DNA of 64,000 nt from Lachnospiraceae bacterium (GCA_902381685.1 LR698958.1:1746833-1810832); one strand, 5' to 3'. Positions 37,024-47,025 are shown, counted from the first letter of the stretch. Made by a program: numbers and translations. The notes: generated from the sequence alone by a model not told the origin.

Positions 37024-37794
37024 CTAAATAACGTCATTCTCTACCGGCGCAAGCAAAACCTTTCCCGTTCCACGATAAACATTGACCAAACCTTCTCCTG
37101 AGGCTGCTGAACCTGCCAAAGATTTTCCTGAACGCTCCACGGTAAAATCAAGACTTCCGCTCCACGCAATCGCCATATTACCGTCTATTTTAAGCACATC
37201 TTCCTGCAAGGTGATTTCAATTAACTCTTCCCGAGGACAAGGGGTTTCCAGACAGAGCACACCGTCTCCCACAATTCCCAAATTGAACAATCCTTCATTA
37301 CCCGCAACTGCAGATGAGAAATTAGAGCGCATAACCGCTTTATGTTTTAACTGTGCATCGCAGGCTAAGAATAATCCGTCATCTAACACAATAGAATGAT
37401 TCCAATCTGCCAAATCGAGAAGTAAAATATGTTTATATGTCGGTTCAAGTACAAGTGTTCCGCTTCCTTTATATTCCGGCTTAATTGCAGATTCACCACT
37501 TACTTTTCCGCGAATCGCCTTTCCAAGTAAATCCCCTACCCCTTTTAATCCTGTTGTAGCATTCACATCACCGACCGTCCACTGCATCGCTCCCGCCTGA
37601 AGAGTAATGTTTGCCTTGCTTAGTTCACAAATAACCTGACGTTTCCGTACATTCATGGCATTGCAGAAATATGCTTTTTGTGCGTCAGACGGGGCGACGC
37701 TTAAATCTCTCTGATATTCCACAACTGTAAATGGTCCAAGTGTATTTAATATTTTAATATCATCATTATCGGTAAAATTTGAAATTTTGTACAT
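37024..37794 (-). CDS. AIM24 family protein
   Basis: A 256-aa beta-rich protein of the AIM24/TIGR00266 group, a family without an agreed bacterial function. Typical pieces are ALQAGAMQWTVGDV-like (ITLQAGAMQWTVGDV), GSGTLVLEPTYKHILLLDL and the glycine-rich C-terminus NVYRGTGKVLLAPV. No signal peptide or membrane segment. It precedes the SDR gene's 3' side; the 5' end has GGAGG 7 nt before ATG. It stands 18 nt after the SDR stop, so the two may share a transcript. Confidence 0.88.
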   Translation of the reverse strand: MYKISNFTDNDDIKILNTLGPFTVVEYQRDLSVAPSDAQKAYFCNAMNVRKRQVICELSKANITLQAGAMQWTVGDVNATTGLKGVGDLLGKAIRGKVSGESAIKPEYKGSGTLVLEPTYKHILLLDLADWNHSIVLDDGLFLACDAQLKHKAVMRSNFSSAVAGNEGLFNLGIVGDGVLCLETPCPREELIEITLQEDVLKIDGNMAIAWSGSLDFTVERSGKSLAGSAASGEGLVNVYRGTGKVLLAPVENDVI

Positions 37795-37812
37795 ACCCTA
37801 CCTCCGTTGTCC

Positions 37813-38598
37813 TTAGTATGTTGTAAATCCACCGTCACTTGCTACAATCGAACCTGTAATATGTTTTGCTTCATCGCTTGCAAAAAATAAAATCGTCGCT
37901 GCCTGTTCTTCCGGTGTTGCATTTCGTTTCTGTAATGTTTCTGTTTTTCCCGAAAGCATGGAATTTTTCAGCCATTCCATAGGGTCTTTTCCCTGTGCCG
38001 CAATCTCTGCCATTCTTGTCTTAATATCTGCCGAACTTCTCTCTGTCAAAGGCGTATCTGTTCCCGCCGGGCAAACCGCATTGCAGGTAATTCCTTTTGT
38101 CGCATAGTCTACCGCTACAGCTTTTGTCAAACCGCTTACCGCGTGTTTGCTTGCCACATATGCCGCCGCTGAAGGAAATCCTCTCATACCGGCAACGCTG
38201 GATACGTTTACAATCGCCCCGCCGTTTTCTTTCATCAGTTTTACTTCTTCACGACAGCAATAGAAACACGAATTTAAGTTGGCGTCAATTACTTTTGACC
38301 AGTCGTCATCTTCCAGTTCCTCTACTGTTTTAGACGCTCCTACAATCCCTGCGTTATTTACCGCAACGTCCAATTTTCCAAACTCTTCCTTGATTTCCGC
38401 AAAAAGTTTTTTCACCGCCTCTTTATCGCTGACGTCGCATTTTTTGAATACCGCTTTTCCTTCTTTATTTTCGATAGCCTCAACTACCGCATTTCCTCTT
38501 TCTTCATTACGTCCTACCGCGATAACGGTTGCCCCTTCTTTCGCGCCGCGGAGCGCTACCGCTCTTCCTATTCCTGAAGTTGCTCCTGTTACTAACAT
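37813..38598 (-). CDS. Short-chain dehydrogenase/reductase (start uncertain)
   Basis: An NAD(P)-dependent SDR: Rossmann motif VTGATSGIGRAVALRG, NNAG motif AVNNAGIVG, catalytic Ser/Tyr/Lys (NVSSVAGMRGF, YVASKHA) and C-terminal KHITGSIVASDGGFTTY. The start is odd. A strong AAGGAGG at about 38631-38637 has no ATG, GTG or TTG in frame at a normal distance; the first in-frame Met is 38598, which begins inside the first beta strand. The ATG at 38691 lies upstream of a likely extended -10 promoter (TGCTACAAT). An ATA at 38626-38628 is a possible rare start. Substrate unknown. Confidence 0.88.
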   Translation of the reverse strand: MLVTGATSGIGRAVALRGAKEGATVIAVGRNEERGNAVVEAIENKEGKAVFKKCDVSDKEAVKKLFAEIKEEFGKLDVAVNNAGIVGASKTVEELEDDDWSKVIDANLNSCFYCCREEVKLMKENGGAIVNVSSVAGMRGFPSAAAYVASKHAVSGLTKAVAVDYATKGITCNAVCPAGTDTPLTERSSADIKTRMAEIAAQGKDPMEWLKNSMLSGKTETLQKRNATPEEQAATILFFASDEAKHITGSIVASDGGFTTY

Positions 38599-38729
38599 AA
38601 TTTTGCCACTAAAACGTCCCCTGTTTATGACCTCCTTGTTTGATTTAATAGTATTGTAGCATAGTAAAGCAAGAAAATCCACCGCAGTCAACCGCCACGA
38701 TGGATTTTCTCTATACGCTTATTTGCATA

Positions 38730-41700
38730 TTATTTTGCTCTTTTTCTGCGTCGAACAACAATTATTGCAGTTCCTCCTGCAAGAATCAGCAACATCGTCA
38801 ATGGTAACCACGGTGCTGTATCTCCTGTCTTAGGAACTTCCGGCGCTTTCGGTGGGTTAGACGGATTTGAAAAACCTGCATTTTCTTTGTTCATTAATTG
38901 CGTAATTTCAATTAATGCTTTTAATGCCTTGTTCACCTCTTCCTGTGTAGCATCTTCGTCTTCCAATACGGCTTTTGCATCAGCAAGGGCTTTCTGATAT
39001 TTTTTCCAGTTTTCTTTAGAATAGTCTGCTTCTTTGTAGTAAGCAAGACACTCTTTGTAGAATTTTTCCAATTTTGATTTATCTACTTTTGGAGGTTCCG
39101 GTTTTTCTATAACTTTCAAATTGTCCTTTGCTTCTTTTAATGCTGTAACCATATCGTTGATTTCTTTCTGCGTTGTCGCCTTTCCGATAAGGGCTTTCGC
39201 TTCTTTTAATGTTGCCTTAAACGTATCTTTTGCTTCGCCGTCCTCATACTTGCTGAGGTCAAGGTTTTCGTATTCGTTTACTAAATTTTCTAACTCCTCG
39301 TAATCCAATACTTTTAAAGCGGCTTTTGCATCTTTTAACGCTTTTGTCATATCGTCAATTTCTTTCTGCGTTGTCGCTTTTCCGATAAGACTTTCCGCTT
39401 CTTTTAATGTCGCTTTGAATGTATCTTTTGCTTTTCCGTCTTCATACTTAGTGAGGTCAAGGTTTTTGTACTCTTCCACTAAGTTCTCCAACTCGCCTGT
39501 ATTTAGCGTAACCGTCACTGTACATTCCGCTTTTAATCCGGCAGCATTTGAAACTGTAATTGTTGCAGTTCCTTTTTCAAGACCGATCACAACACCATTC
39601 TGATTTACTTTTACAATGTCCTTATTTGAAGAACTCCACACAAGCCCTTTCACAATTGTTCCTTCTTCATGTTCAGGCTGAAGTTGTACTTTTGTATTTG
39701 CTTTTACCGTAACATCTTTCAATGTCACTGATTCGGCAACTCTCTGTATACGAAGAGGCACGACTTCTGCGATAGCCGCAAAGTTTCCTTGTCCTTCTTC
39801 TACATAAATCTTAATCTGTTTCGCCTGCACATTACTGTCAAACTCATTTGTAATCCACTGACCTCCTGCTCTCTGTGAATCAGGAAGAGAAATTGTATTG
39901 GCAGAAGCAACTGTCTTGCCAGATGCGTCCAATACTTCATAGCGGTATTTGTATACAATACCATTATTTGTTCCCGGTCTCTGCTGGAATTTGAATCCGC
40001 CAATTGACATTTCTTTTCCTAAATCAACAGTAAGAATTGCCGGATTTTCTTTGCTCACAGTAAATCCACTCCACTGTGAGTGCCAGTATGTAGATGAATT
40101 TCCATCTGTCGCTGCAGATGCAACTCCGCTTCCGGCAGGTTCTCCTGATGCCTGTTCTGTGTTTGCGGTAGAAGTCATTCCTTCAAGTTCTTCTCTTGGA
40201 ACATCTGTTGATACGCCGCCTAAAACTGTAATTTCAAATGTAACTTCTTTGTCTCCCGGAAGTTTTGCAGTTAAAGTCGCCTCTCCCTGTCCTACCGCTT
40301 TTACAACACCGGCTTTTTTGTCAACTGTTGCAACTTTGTCATTACTTGTCTCCCAAGTAATCTTGTCTAAATTACTTCCATAGATTTTTGCCGTCTCACC
40401 TTTATAAAGTTCTGTAGTTGATAATGTTACAGATGACGCATTTTTCTCTTCTTTGATAACAAGATTATCTAAAACAAAATCTGTTTCGGCAAGCTTAGTA
40501 TTTCCACTCGGTTCGTTTGCATAAAGACCAATCCAAGTCTGTCCGCTTCCGCTTCCAACCACCTGCATTTTCACATGAGCATTCTTTCCGCGTGCCTGCA
40601 CCAAGTATTCATCTGCTGCAGGAGCTGTATAATTTGTTCCGTCACCGACAACCATCGCGTACGCCTTATCCGGCCCTGACTGATAATCAAATTCTACTGT
40701 GTATACTTTGCCCGGTTCAAATCGGAAATTCTGAGGCAATGTCTGGTAAATAATACCTTTATTGGAGCCATGATGTTTCAATGACCATTCTCCGTCAAGA
40801 ACATCATCAATCACTCTATCTCCCCAGCCCGCCTGTGTATACGGCGCATTCTTCTGTGACAGGTGTGTAACCGGATCAGAAATTCCCTGCGCTGAACTTA
40901 ATACAAATGGATATAATCCCTGTACAACTGTTTCAAAGTCCTGTTTAAATACTCCGTCTTCCCGGAAGTTATTTAGAGATTTTTCTACAATACGGATATC
41001 GTCCATATATGTAGAACCTTCCCCATATCCTCTTGAGAGAGTTACTTTAGCAGTGTCGCTTTCCGCTGTGAACGAAACCTGCATACGCTGCATCTGACTT
41101 CCGTTTTTCTGGTCACATTTTACATAGTTGTTTAAGATAGACTTTTCAATGTAGTTAGAAACTTTTTTATCTCCCGCATTAACTTCGATTGAAGCCTTTG
41201 CTTTGCTATTATTTTCTACATATACTTCTGCCACATAATCTGTGCCTTTTTTCAATCCTGAAATTGTAGTTGTCACGGAAACATCATCTAACGGACTGTT
41301 AAATGCCAGTCTCTGGTCTCCTGTATTTGCTTTTTCGACAACAACGCTCTCGTCCGCAATATCTCCTGACCAGTCATCTGCAGATAATTTTTCACCTGCT
41401 GCGTAACCATTGAATCCAGGGTCTTTAACGTAATCATATTCCCCAAAGTCTTCTTTTAATGTTTTAACTGCACTTCCTTTTACCAACACATATGCTGTTG
41501 CCGGTTTTGCGTCTAATGTCACTTTATTTCCTGATACTGCCACATTCTTTTCGTTGATGCGTCCCTGGTCAGAAAGCTCATACATAACAACATTTCCAAG
41601 TCCCTCCCAACCTTTTGGAAGTTCCCATGTTGTCTTTCCGCCCTCTAAGTTCCAGTGATATAATTTTTCGCTTCCGTCCTGATTATCTGTCCACGGAAGT

Positions 41701-44700
41701 AAATATGTAACATCATCTAATACCTTTTTGTTGTTTAAAGTAATTGTACGTTCGATGTTTGTATCTGAACGCTGTTTTTCATTTCTCTGAACAACAACCA
41801 CATCTCCGGCATCATTTTTCAATGTAATCTGTTTTTCATGGTTTTCTACAGGAGATTTGCCTTCCTCATAGTTTTCCCAATCTGTGATGTAGTAGTGCTG
41901 TAAAAATTTTGTCGGCAGGTTCTGGTTAAATGTCTGAAGAATGTAGTTGTTGTAATCCTTGTCTCCACCCCAACCTTCAAATCCATATAAACGGTAACCG
42001 CCTAACAGTGGGTTATCTGCTGTTCCACCAAATTCCGGATAGTTCAATACCTGCGAATCTCTCTGATCATTTCTGATGAAACGGATTATATCACTGTTAT
42101 ATCCTTTAGAAGAGGCTCCGCCATATACCGCATCTGTAGACCAGTGCTGCCATGTAGAGTCATATTCCCCTTCTGCACTAAATTCTGTAGAGAATCTCCA
42201 GCCTAAAGAGTTAATCTCTTTTGCAATCTGTCTTGTTTCCCACGCATCTTGATACCATACGTCAAGATAGATAAAGTCCATGTTATCTTTGCGTTTTTCC
42301 GCATCTTTTTTGATTTCTTCTTTTGATGCTTTTACTTCACCTTTTGAGTTCTCGACAGCCTCAGGCCATTTCCTGCTATAGAAATTTGTTTCGTTAATTC
42401 TGTCATACAACTGTACAAAACGTTTCCATCTTGCCTGGCTTGATAAATCCCAAAGTTTATCAATTGTAACGGATTGATCTAACCAGCCCCAGCCGTAACT
42501 TTTCTCTCCTTCAATCATATTCTCATTGAAAGATGCCGCTTCCGGATAGATTTCCTGTGCATTTACATGGATACCAATCTCTGTATTATAATCATGTGCA
42601 ATTTTAATTAATTCCTGGAAGTCTTCCACTCCACCTTCTCTTTCCGCAATGTCAGCATACTCAGAGTTTGCAGAGTCATGTCCTTCATTTCCATATCCTT
42701 TCAGCATAACAGCCTGTGGAAGGCCATCTGTTGCCAAATATACTTTTTTGATATTATCTGCTGTTGTGTGATATGGGTTTGGCGCCATACTTGCAAAGTT
42801 CATTACAATACGGTAGTTTACCAAATCTTTCATATCTTCTGAACCGTATGGAATGTTCATAATATCACGGAATGCCAAAGCGCCGTCATTCCAATCGATT
42901 GCACCGTCCTCATTTTTGTCCGCTGCAATTGCAACTTTTGTACAAGGAAGTTCACTCACAGGATAAGCGGCGTATTTTGATGCTTTATTCTGACCGTTTT
43001 TATCTCCCATTTCATGATACCATGGCGCACTTGTCAGACTCATCGTGTCTGCACCGTTGTTGCGGATAACACGTTTGTCCCCTTCTACTTCTGAATTACT
43101 GTAAAGTCCTGCACTCAGTTTTCCGTTTGTCAGGAATCCGTACAAATATCCTTTTGTTTCCGAAGGCATAAATCCTTCTTCAAAATTAATAAATTCATCG
43201 CCTGTAGCAGTTGTTGTTGTAGAAGTATTTGCTCCCGCAAAGTTCGCTCCTGTTTCCACTGCATCTACAGTTAAGAGATTTAAGTTCGGAATGTCGATTG
43301 TAGCAATCTTATCACAACCATTTTCTTTCTTTAACTCTGTAACCTGCCATGTGAGGTTATTTCCCTCTACATTTACTTTTACTTTCATACGCAAGTTTAA
43401 TTTATCCTTCCGGATTTTCATTGCATATGTTCTTGAATCAGCAGTTGTCTCTGCCACTGTCACTTCTGGTTTCACAGATACACCGTTAATGACTATTGTA
43501 TCTAATTCATTTTCATTTCCTCTGAAATATGTATCGGCAACTTCTTTTCCACCTGAGAGCAACTGGTATCTTGCTACAACAGGGAACTGTTTTCCGATAT
43601 ATACTTTCATCGTATCAGATGAAATTGTATCGTATTTTGTTAAATCCAATGGCGCTTTTAACTGTAATTCAACATTCTTTACATTGTCTGTCTCTTTGAG
43701 AGTGATTTCATCTGTATACGATTCATAACCAGGCATAGAAACTGACATCTGGTATTTTCCAACCTCTAATCTATCCAGTTGGTAATTTCCTGATGCGTCT
43801 GTTTTTACCGCTTTATTTCCTACACGAACGGTTGCTTTCTCCAAACCGTCCTTTCCTTTTTCCGTAACACGTCCTGTGAGAGATGTCAGTTTTGAATATG
43901 TCTTCTTAAAACTCTGTCCATCACGTTGCGCGCAGTATACCCAATTATCTTCCATGCAGTTCTTTCCATTATAAGTTACGTCTGCAAAAGAAATTGTTGA
44001 TTGTCCGTTTGTCTTTACGCCAAAACGTCCTTTTCCTGCTGTCTGTTTTGAGAAATTAATTAAAGTCTGATTTGTCACACGAACTGTCACATCATTTACT
44101 GTCACAGATAAAGTTTCATTATTTAATGAAATTTTCATCTGCATTTCTTCCCCCGCTACCGGAGCCGGAAGTCCTGAAATCTTCGGATAACTTTCACTTC
44201 CATTCAATTTGTACTGGTAATACCACTTGCTGTTCGAATCATATCCGACATACAGCCAGTTATTATCATCTACATATGTATGGAACACGCCCCAGTTATC
44301 ACTCGGTTTCAATGCAAGAGATAATTCCCCCGATGCTTCCATTTTTTTGTCATTGTCAAGAAGAAGAACAGGCGCTGCCACATTTGGGTTACCATAAGCA
44401 TGACCGCCCGAATTATTCTTTCCGCCTTTCAATTCAATCCATGCTCTTCCTTCTCCCGCAGGTTCATTTCCATCAGGGATTTCCACAGCCGGCTCCCATA
44501 CCTGACCTGCGGCATCTTTTCTGTAAAGTGTCCAAGTGCTGTAGTCGGAAAATTTCGTTGCTCCTGCTGTTACATCTGCAAAGTAAATATCTGTATATTC
44601 TGTTCCAAATGTAGCCGCGCCAACTCCGATTTTCCCTGCGGAATCTTTCAAGCCGACAAAATTTTGGTCATTCGCTACTGCCGTTCCGCTCTCACCTGTC

Positions 44701-45170
44701 GTTTCGTTTTCCACTTTGATGCGAACACCATCTGTTTCATATGAAGTACTGATGTTTACTACATCGTCCTTATTGACTGCCGGAAGACCTTTCAGCGATG
44801 GCCATTGTTCCTGATTACCATTTTTGTACTGATATAACCAACCTGACGCTCCATCATAAGCAATAAATCCCCAATGAGTATCGTCCACATACTTTGTTAC
44901 AAAACGAAGTCTCGTTTTTTTCTGTTCGCTCGCCACTTTAAACTGTACACTTAAATCTTCGCCTCTAATGTTATCCTTATCAGATAACACAAATGCTTCC
45001 GGTGTTCCTCCACCAAAATGTGCATTTCCATTTCCGCTTCCGGATTTTAAGTGTGCCATTTTTTTCGGTGCTGCCAATACGTCCAATGATGGTAAATATC
45101 CCACAAATGCGGTACACACCATTGCAAACACCAAAATAAGCGACGCAAACTTTTTTGCAATTCTTTTCAT
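38730..45170 (-). CDS. Cell-wall-anchored endo-alpha-N-acetylgalactosaminidase (GH101)
   Basis: A 2146-aa surface enzyme that releases O-glycan disaccharides (core-1 type) from mucins. Signal peptide about residues 1-33 (ends DVLAAPKK); two concanavalin-like domains, then a carboxypeptidase-regulatory-like module (VTEKGKDGLEKATVRVGN). The GH101 catalytic part has nucleophile candidate Asp970 in IYLDVWYQDAW and acid/base candidate Glu996 in RFSTEFSAEGEYDSTWQHW. Then carbohydrate-binding beta domains, a Big2-like domain, an F5/8C (CBM32-like) domain, a second Big2, two near-identical FIVAR-like repeats plus a diverged third, and a sortase signal VPKTGD with membrane helix and RRRKRAK tail. SD AAGGAGG before ATG 45170. 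Confidence 0.95.
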   Translation of the reverse strand: MKRIAKKFASLILVFAMVCTAFVGYLPSLDVLAAPKKMAHLKSGSGNGNAHFGGGTPEAFVLSDKDNIRGEDLSVQFKVASEQKKTRLRFVTKYVDDTHWGFIAYDGASGWLYQYKNGNQEQWPSLKGLPAVNKDDVVNISTSYETDGVRIKVENETTGESGTAVANDQNFVGLKDSAGKIGVGAATFGTEYTDIYFADVTAGATKFSDYSTWTLYRKDAAGQVWEPAVEIPDGNEPAGEGRAWIELKGGKNNSGGHAYGNPNVAAPVLLLDNDKKMEASGELSLALKPSDNWGVFHTYVDDNNWLYVGYDSNSKWYYQYKLNGSESYPKISGLPAPVAGEEMQMKISLNNETLSVTVNDVTVRVTNQTLINFSKQTAGKGRFGVKTNGQSTISFADVTYNGKNCMEDNWVYCAQRDGQSFKKTYSKLTSLTGRVTEKGKDGLEKATVRVGNKAVKTDASGNYQLDRLEVGKYQMSVSMPGYESYTDEITLKETDNVKNVELQLKAPLDLTKYDTISSDTMKVYIGKQFPVVARYQLLSGGKEVADTYFRGNENELDTIVINGVSVKPEVTVAETTADSRTYAMKIRKDKLNLRMKVKVNVEGNNLTWQVTELKKENGCDKIATIDIPNLNLLTVDAVETGANFAGANTSTTTTATGDEFINFEEGFMPSETKGYLYGFLTNGKLSAGLYSNSEVEGDKRVIRNNGADTMSLTSAPWYHEMGDKNGQNKASKYAAYPVSELPCTKVAIAADKNEDGAIDWNDGALAFRDIMNIPYGSEDMKDLVNYRIVMNFASMAPNPYHTTADNIKKVYLATDGLPQAVMLKGYGNEGHDSANSEYADIAEREGGVEDFQELIKIAHDYNTEIGIHVNAQEIYPEAASFNENMIEGEKSYGWGWLDQSVTIDKLWDLSSQARWKRFVQLYDRINETNFYSRKWPEAVENSKGEVKASKEEIKKDAEKRKDNMDFIYLDVWYQDAWETRQIAKEINSLGWRFSTEFSAEGEYDSTWQHWSTDAVYGGASSKGYNSDIIRFIRNDQRDSQVLNYPEFGGTADNPLLGGYRLYGFEGWGGDKDYNNYILQTFNQNLPTKFLQHYYITDWENYEEGKSPVENHEKQITLKNDAGDVVVVQRNEKQRSDTNIERTITLNNKKVLDDVTYLLPWTDNQDGSEKLYHWNLEGGKTTWELPKGWEGLGNVVMYELSDQGRINEKNVAVSGNKVTLDAKPATAYVLVKGSAVKTLKEDFGEYDYVKDPGFNGYAAGEKLSADDWSGDIADESVVVEKANTGDQRLAFNSPLDDVSVTTTISGLKKGTDYVAEVYVENNSKAKASIEVNAGDKKVSNYIEKSILNNYVKCDQKNGSQMQRMQVSFTAESDTAKVTLSRGYGEGSTYMDDIRIVEKSLNNFREDGVFKQDFETVVQGLYPFVLSSAQGISDPVTHLSQKNAPYTQAGWGDRVIDDVLDGEWSLKHHGSNKGIIYQTLPQNFRFEPGKVYTVEFDYQSGPDKAYAMVVGDGTNYTAPAADEYLVQARGKNAHVKMQVVGSGSGQTWIGLYANEPSGNTKLAETDFVLDNLVIKEEKNASSVTLSTTELYKGETAKIYGSNLDKITWETSNDKVATVDKKAGVVKAVGQGEATLTAKLPGDKEVTFEITVLGGVSTDVPREELEGMTSTANTEQASGEPAGSGVASAATDGNSSTYWHSQWSGFTVSKENPAILTVDLGKEMSIGGFKFQQRPGTNNGIVYKYRYEVLDASGKTVASANTISLPDSQRAGGQWITNEFDSNVQAKQIKIYVEEGQGNFAAIAEVVPLRIQRVAESVTLKDVTVKANTKVQLQPEHEEGTIVKGLVWSSSNKDIVKVNQNGVVIGLEKGTATITVSNAAGLKAECTVTVTLNTGELENLVEEYKNLDLTKYEDGKAKDTFKATLKEAESLIGKATTQKEIDDMTKALKDAKAALKVLDYEELENLVNEYENLDLSKYEDGEAKDTFKATLKEAKALIGKATTQKEINDMVTALKEAKDNLKVIEKPEPPKVDKSKLEKFYKECLAYYKEADYSKENWKKYQKALADAKAVLEDEDATQEEVNKALKALIEITQLMNKENAGFSNPSNPPKAPEVPKTGDTAPWLPLTMLLILAGGTAIIVVRRRKRAK

Positions 45171-45327
45171 AACTTCCTCCTTTTTGTTTTTACACAGTTG
45201 TTCTGCATTTTCACAAAATGCACAAAACAATAAACCATGTTACTTATATGATATACATTTTTCACAATTTCTTATTTGCATTTCTAATTCTTTTTTTTAC
45301 ATTTTCATCTCTACTTAATTTTTAACG

Positions 45328-45359
45328 CAAAAACCTCCCAAGACCGAAGTCCTGAGAGG
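45328..45359 (-). terminator. Terminator after the COG2509-like flavoprotein gene
   Basis: Stem CCTCTCAGGAC, loop TTCG, GTCTTGGGAGG, then TTTTTG on the minus strand, 20 nt past the stop at 45380. Confidence 0.9.
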
Positions 45360-45379
45360 CTTGAAATTTGAAAATCAAA

Positions 45380-46747
45380 TTATAATTTTTCTATAATCTG
45401 TCTGGCAACATATATACCGCTTGCTGATGCATGAGATAAAGAATGCGTAATACCGCTTCCATCACCTATCACATATAAACCTTCATGACAAGTCATAAGA
45501 TTATTATCGAGTTCAACCTCCATATTATAAAATTTCACCTCTACACCATATAATAACGTATCGTCATTTGCAGTTCCCGGCGCTATTTTATCCAAGGCAT
45601 AAATCATTTCAATAATACCGTCCAATATTCTTTTTGGAAGAACAAGACTTAAATCTCCGGCCGCAGCATTTAATGTAGGCACTGTAAAGGATTCACTAAT
45701 TCTCTCTTCCGTACTTCTGCGTCCTCTAATCAAGTCCCCAAAACGCTGAACGATAACGCCCCCTCCAAGCATATTACTCAATCTTGCTATACTTTCTCCA
45801 TATCCGTTAGAGTCTTTAAAAGGCTCTGAAAAATGTTTTGCAACTAACAAGGCAAAATTTGTATTATTTGTTTGTTTTTCCGGATCTTCATAACTGTGTC
45901 CATTAACTGTAACAATACCATTCGTATTCTCGTTTACCACTTCTCCTTTCGGATTCATACAGAATGTACGTACAAGATCTTCATATTTTGAAGTACGATA
46001 TACAATCTTACTTTCATATAATTCATCAGTTAAATGAGCAAAAATTCCAGCCGGAAGTTCAACACGAACTCCAATATCAACACGATTGGAATTTGTATTG
46101 ATATCTAAATCAGCGCATACCTGCTCCATCCATTTACTTCCGCTTCGTCCGGCAGAAATAACACATTCTTTTCCTTCATAAAAAGAATCGTTACTATAAA
46201 TTCTATATCCGTTTTCTAATTTTTCAACCTTATCAATAAAACAATCAAAGTGAAATTCTATATTCTCTTTAAGATAATTATATAAATGTTCCAAAACAAT
46301 ATAATTTATATCTGTTCCCAAATGACGAACAGAAGCATCTAATAAATGTAATCCATTTTGCATACAACTATTTTTAATATTAGAACCGGCTGTGGAATAA
46401 AGTTTAGTTCCTTCTCCGCCAAAAGCAAGATTAACCTTATCAACATAATCCATCAATTCTAATGCATTCTTTTTACCAATATATTCATGCAAAGTGCCAC
46501 CGAAATCATTAGTAATATTGTATTTTCCATCAGAAAAAGCCCCTGCTCCACCAAATCCACTCATTATCGAGCAACTTTTACAATGGATACATGACTTAAT
46601 CTTATCCCCATCAATTGGACACTTACGTTTTGTTAACTCATGCCCCATTTCAAAAACCGCAATTTTTAAATCCGGTTTTTTTTCCATTAATTCATACGCT
46701 GTAAATATTCCCCCCGGACCTGCTCCTATTATTAACACATCGTACAT
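45380..46747 (-). CDS. FAD-dependent oxidoreductase, COG2509-like
   Basis: A 455-aa flavoprotein. N-terminal FAD Rossmann motif DVLIIGAGPGGIFTAYELM; a Cys-rich segment KRKCPIDGDKIKSCIHCKSCSIMSG at about residues 41-65; and C-terminal GLYVIGDGSGITHSLSHASASG closing the FAD site. This matches the uncharacterised COG2509 dehydrogenases. The cysteines could hold a metal or disulfide, but that is not shown. It is controlled by a guanine-class riboswitch directly upstream, suggesting a role linked to purine breakdown or salvage. Start with GGAGG at 46747. Confidence 0.88.
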   Translation of the reverse strand: MYDVLIIGAGPGGIFTAYELMEKKPDLKIAVFEMGHELTKRKCPIDGDKIKSCIHCKSCSIMSGFGGAGAFSDGKYNITNDFGGTLHEYIGKKNALELMDYVDKVNLAFGGEGTKLYSTAGSNIKNSCMQNGLHLLDASVRHLGTDINYIVLEHLYNYLKENIEFHFDCFIDKVEKLENGYRIYSNDSFYEGKECVISAGRSGSKWMEQVCADLDINTNSNRVDIGVRVELPAGIFAHLTDELYESKIVYRTSKYEDLVRTFCMNPKGEVVNENTNGIVTVNGHSYEDPEKQTNNTNFALLVAKHFSEPFKDSNGYGESIARLSNMLGGGVIVQRFGDLIRGRRSTEERISESFTVPTLNAAAGDLSLVLPKRILDGIIEMIYALDKIAPGTANDDTLLYGVEVKFYNMEVELDNNLMTCHEGLYVIGDGSGITHSLSHASASGIYVARQIIEKL

Positions 46748-46763
46748 TTCTTTACCTCCTTAA

Positions 46764-46850
46764 AATAAAAAAATTGACTACCCATGCGGTAGTCAACCAG
46801 TTTGGCGGTTGGTAGAAACGTCTGCCCATTTTGCAGACTTATACCCAATC
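46764..46850 (-). promoter_or_regulatory. Guanine-class purine riboswitch with terminator
   Basis: Minus-strand RNA has the full purine aptamer: GGGTATAAG, P2 GTCTGC/GCAGAC with loop AAAATGG, junction GTTTCTACC, P3 CAACC/GGTTG with CC in its loop for kissing contacts, then GACTACC. The specificity base (position 74 in xpt numbering) is C, so guanine/hypoxanthine type. The terminator hairpin (TTGACTACC, GCAT, GGGTAGTCAA, then T7) uses the aptamer's own 3' arm, so ligand binding should block termination: a predicted ON switch. Confidence 0.92.
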
Positions 46851-46851
46851 C

Positions 46852-46880
46852 ATTATATATAATACTAATATAAAATTCAA
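46852..46880 (-). promoter_or_regulatory. Promoter for the purine riboswitch transcript
   Basis: TTGAAT (46875-46880), 17-nt spacer, TATAAT (46852-46857). The predicted start lies a few bases before the aptamer. It lies just outside the right-hand direct repeat of the toxin island. Confidence 0.85.
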
Positions 46881-46904
46881 GCGAAAGTTTCTTTAATTCC
46901 GGAC

Positions 46905-46928
46905 CGTATGATTAACATTTAGGTAACT
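46905..46928. repeat. Island direct repeat, copy distal to rpsI (att-like)
   Basis: A 24-bp sequence matching 48394-48417 at 21 of 24 positions in the same orientation (CGTATGATTAAC-TTTAG--AACT shared). The other copy contains the stop codon of rpsI. The pair encloses the type III toxin-antitoxin locus, like attachment-site duplicates of an integrated element. Confidence 0.7.
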
Positions 46929-47025
46929 TAGAAGGCTTGATTTTACTGGGTTCTTGGATTGCGATGTTGCAAACACGTTACAAATACAGGGCTTCTCATT
47001 ACTCCTCAGAACACCCTCATAGATT

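Noticed and set aside
39115..39480. Possible recent gene duplication inside the GH101 gene
   Set aside because: The nucleotide repeat is the two tandem FIVAR-like stalk modules, a normal feature of such surface proteins.
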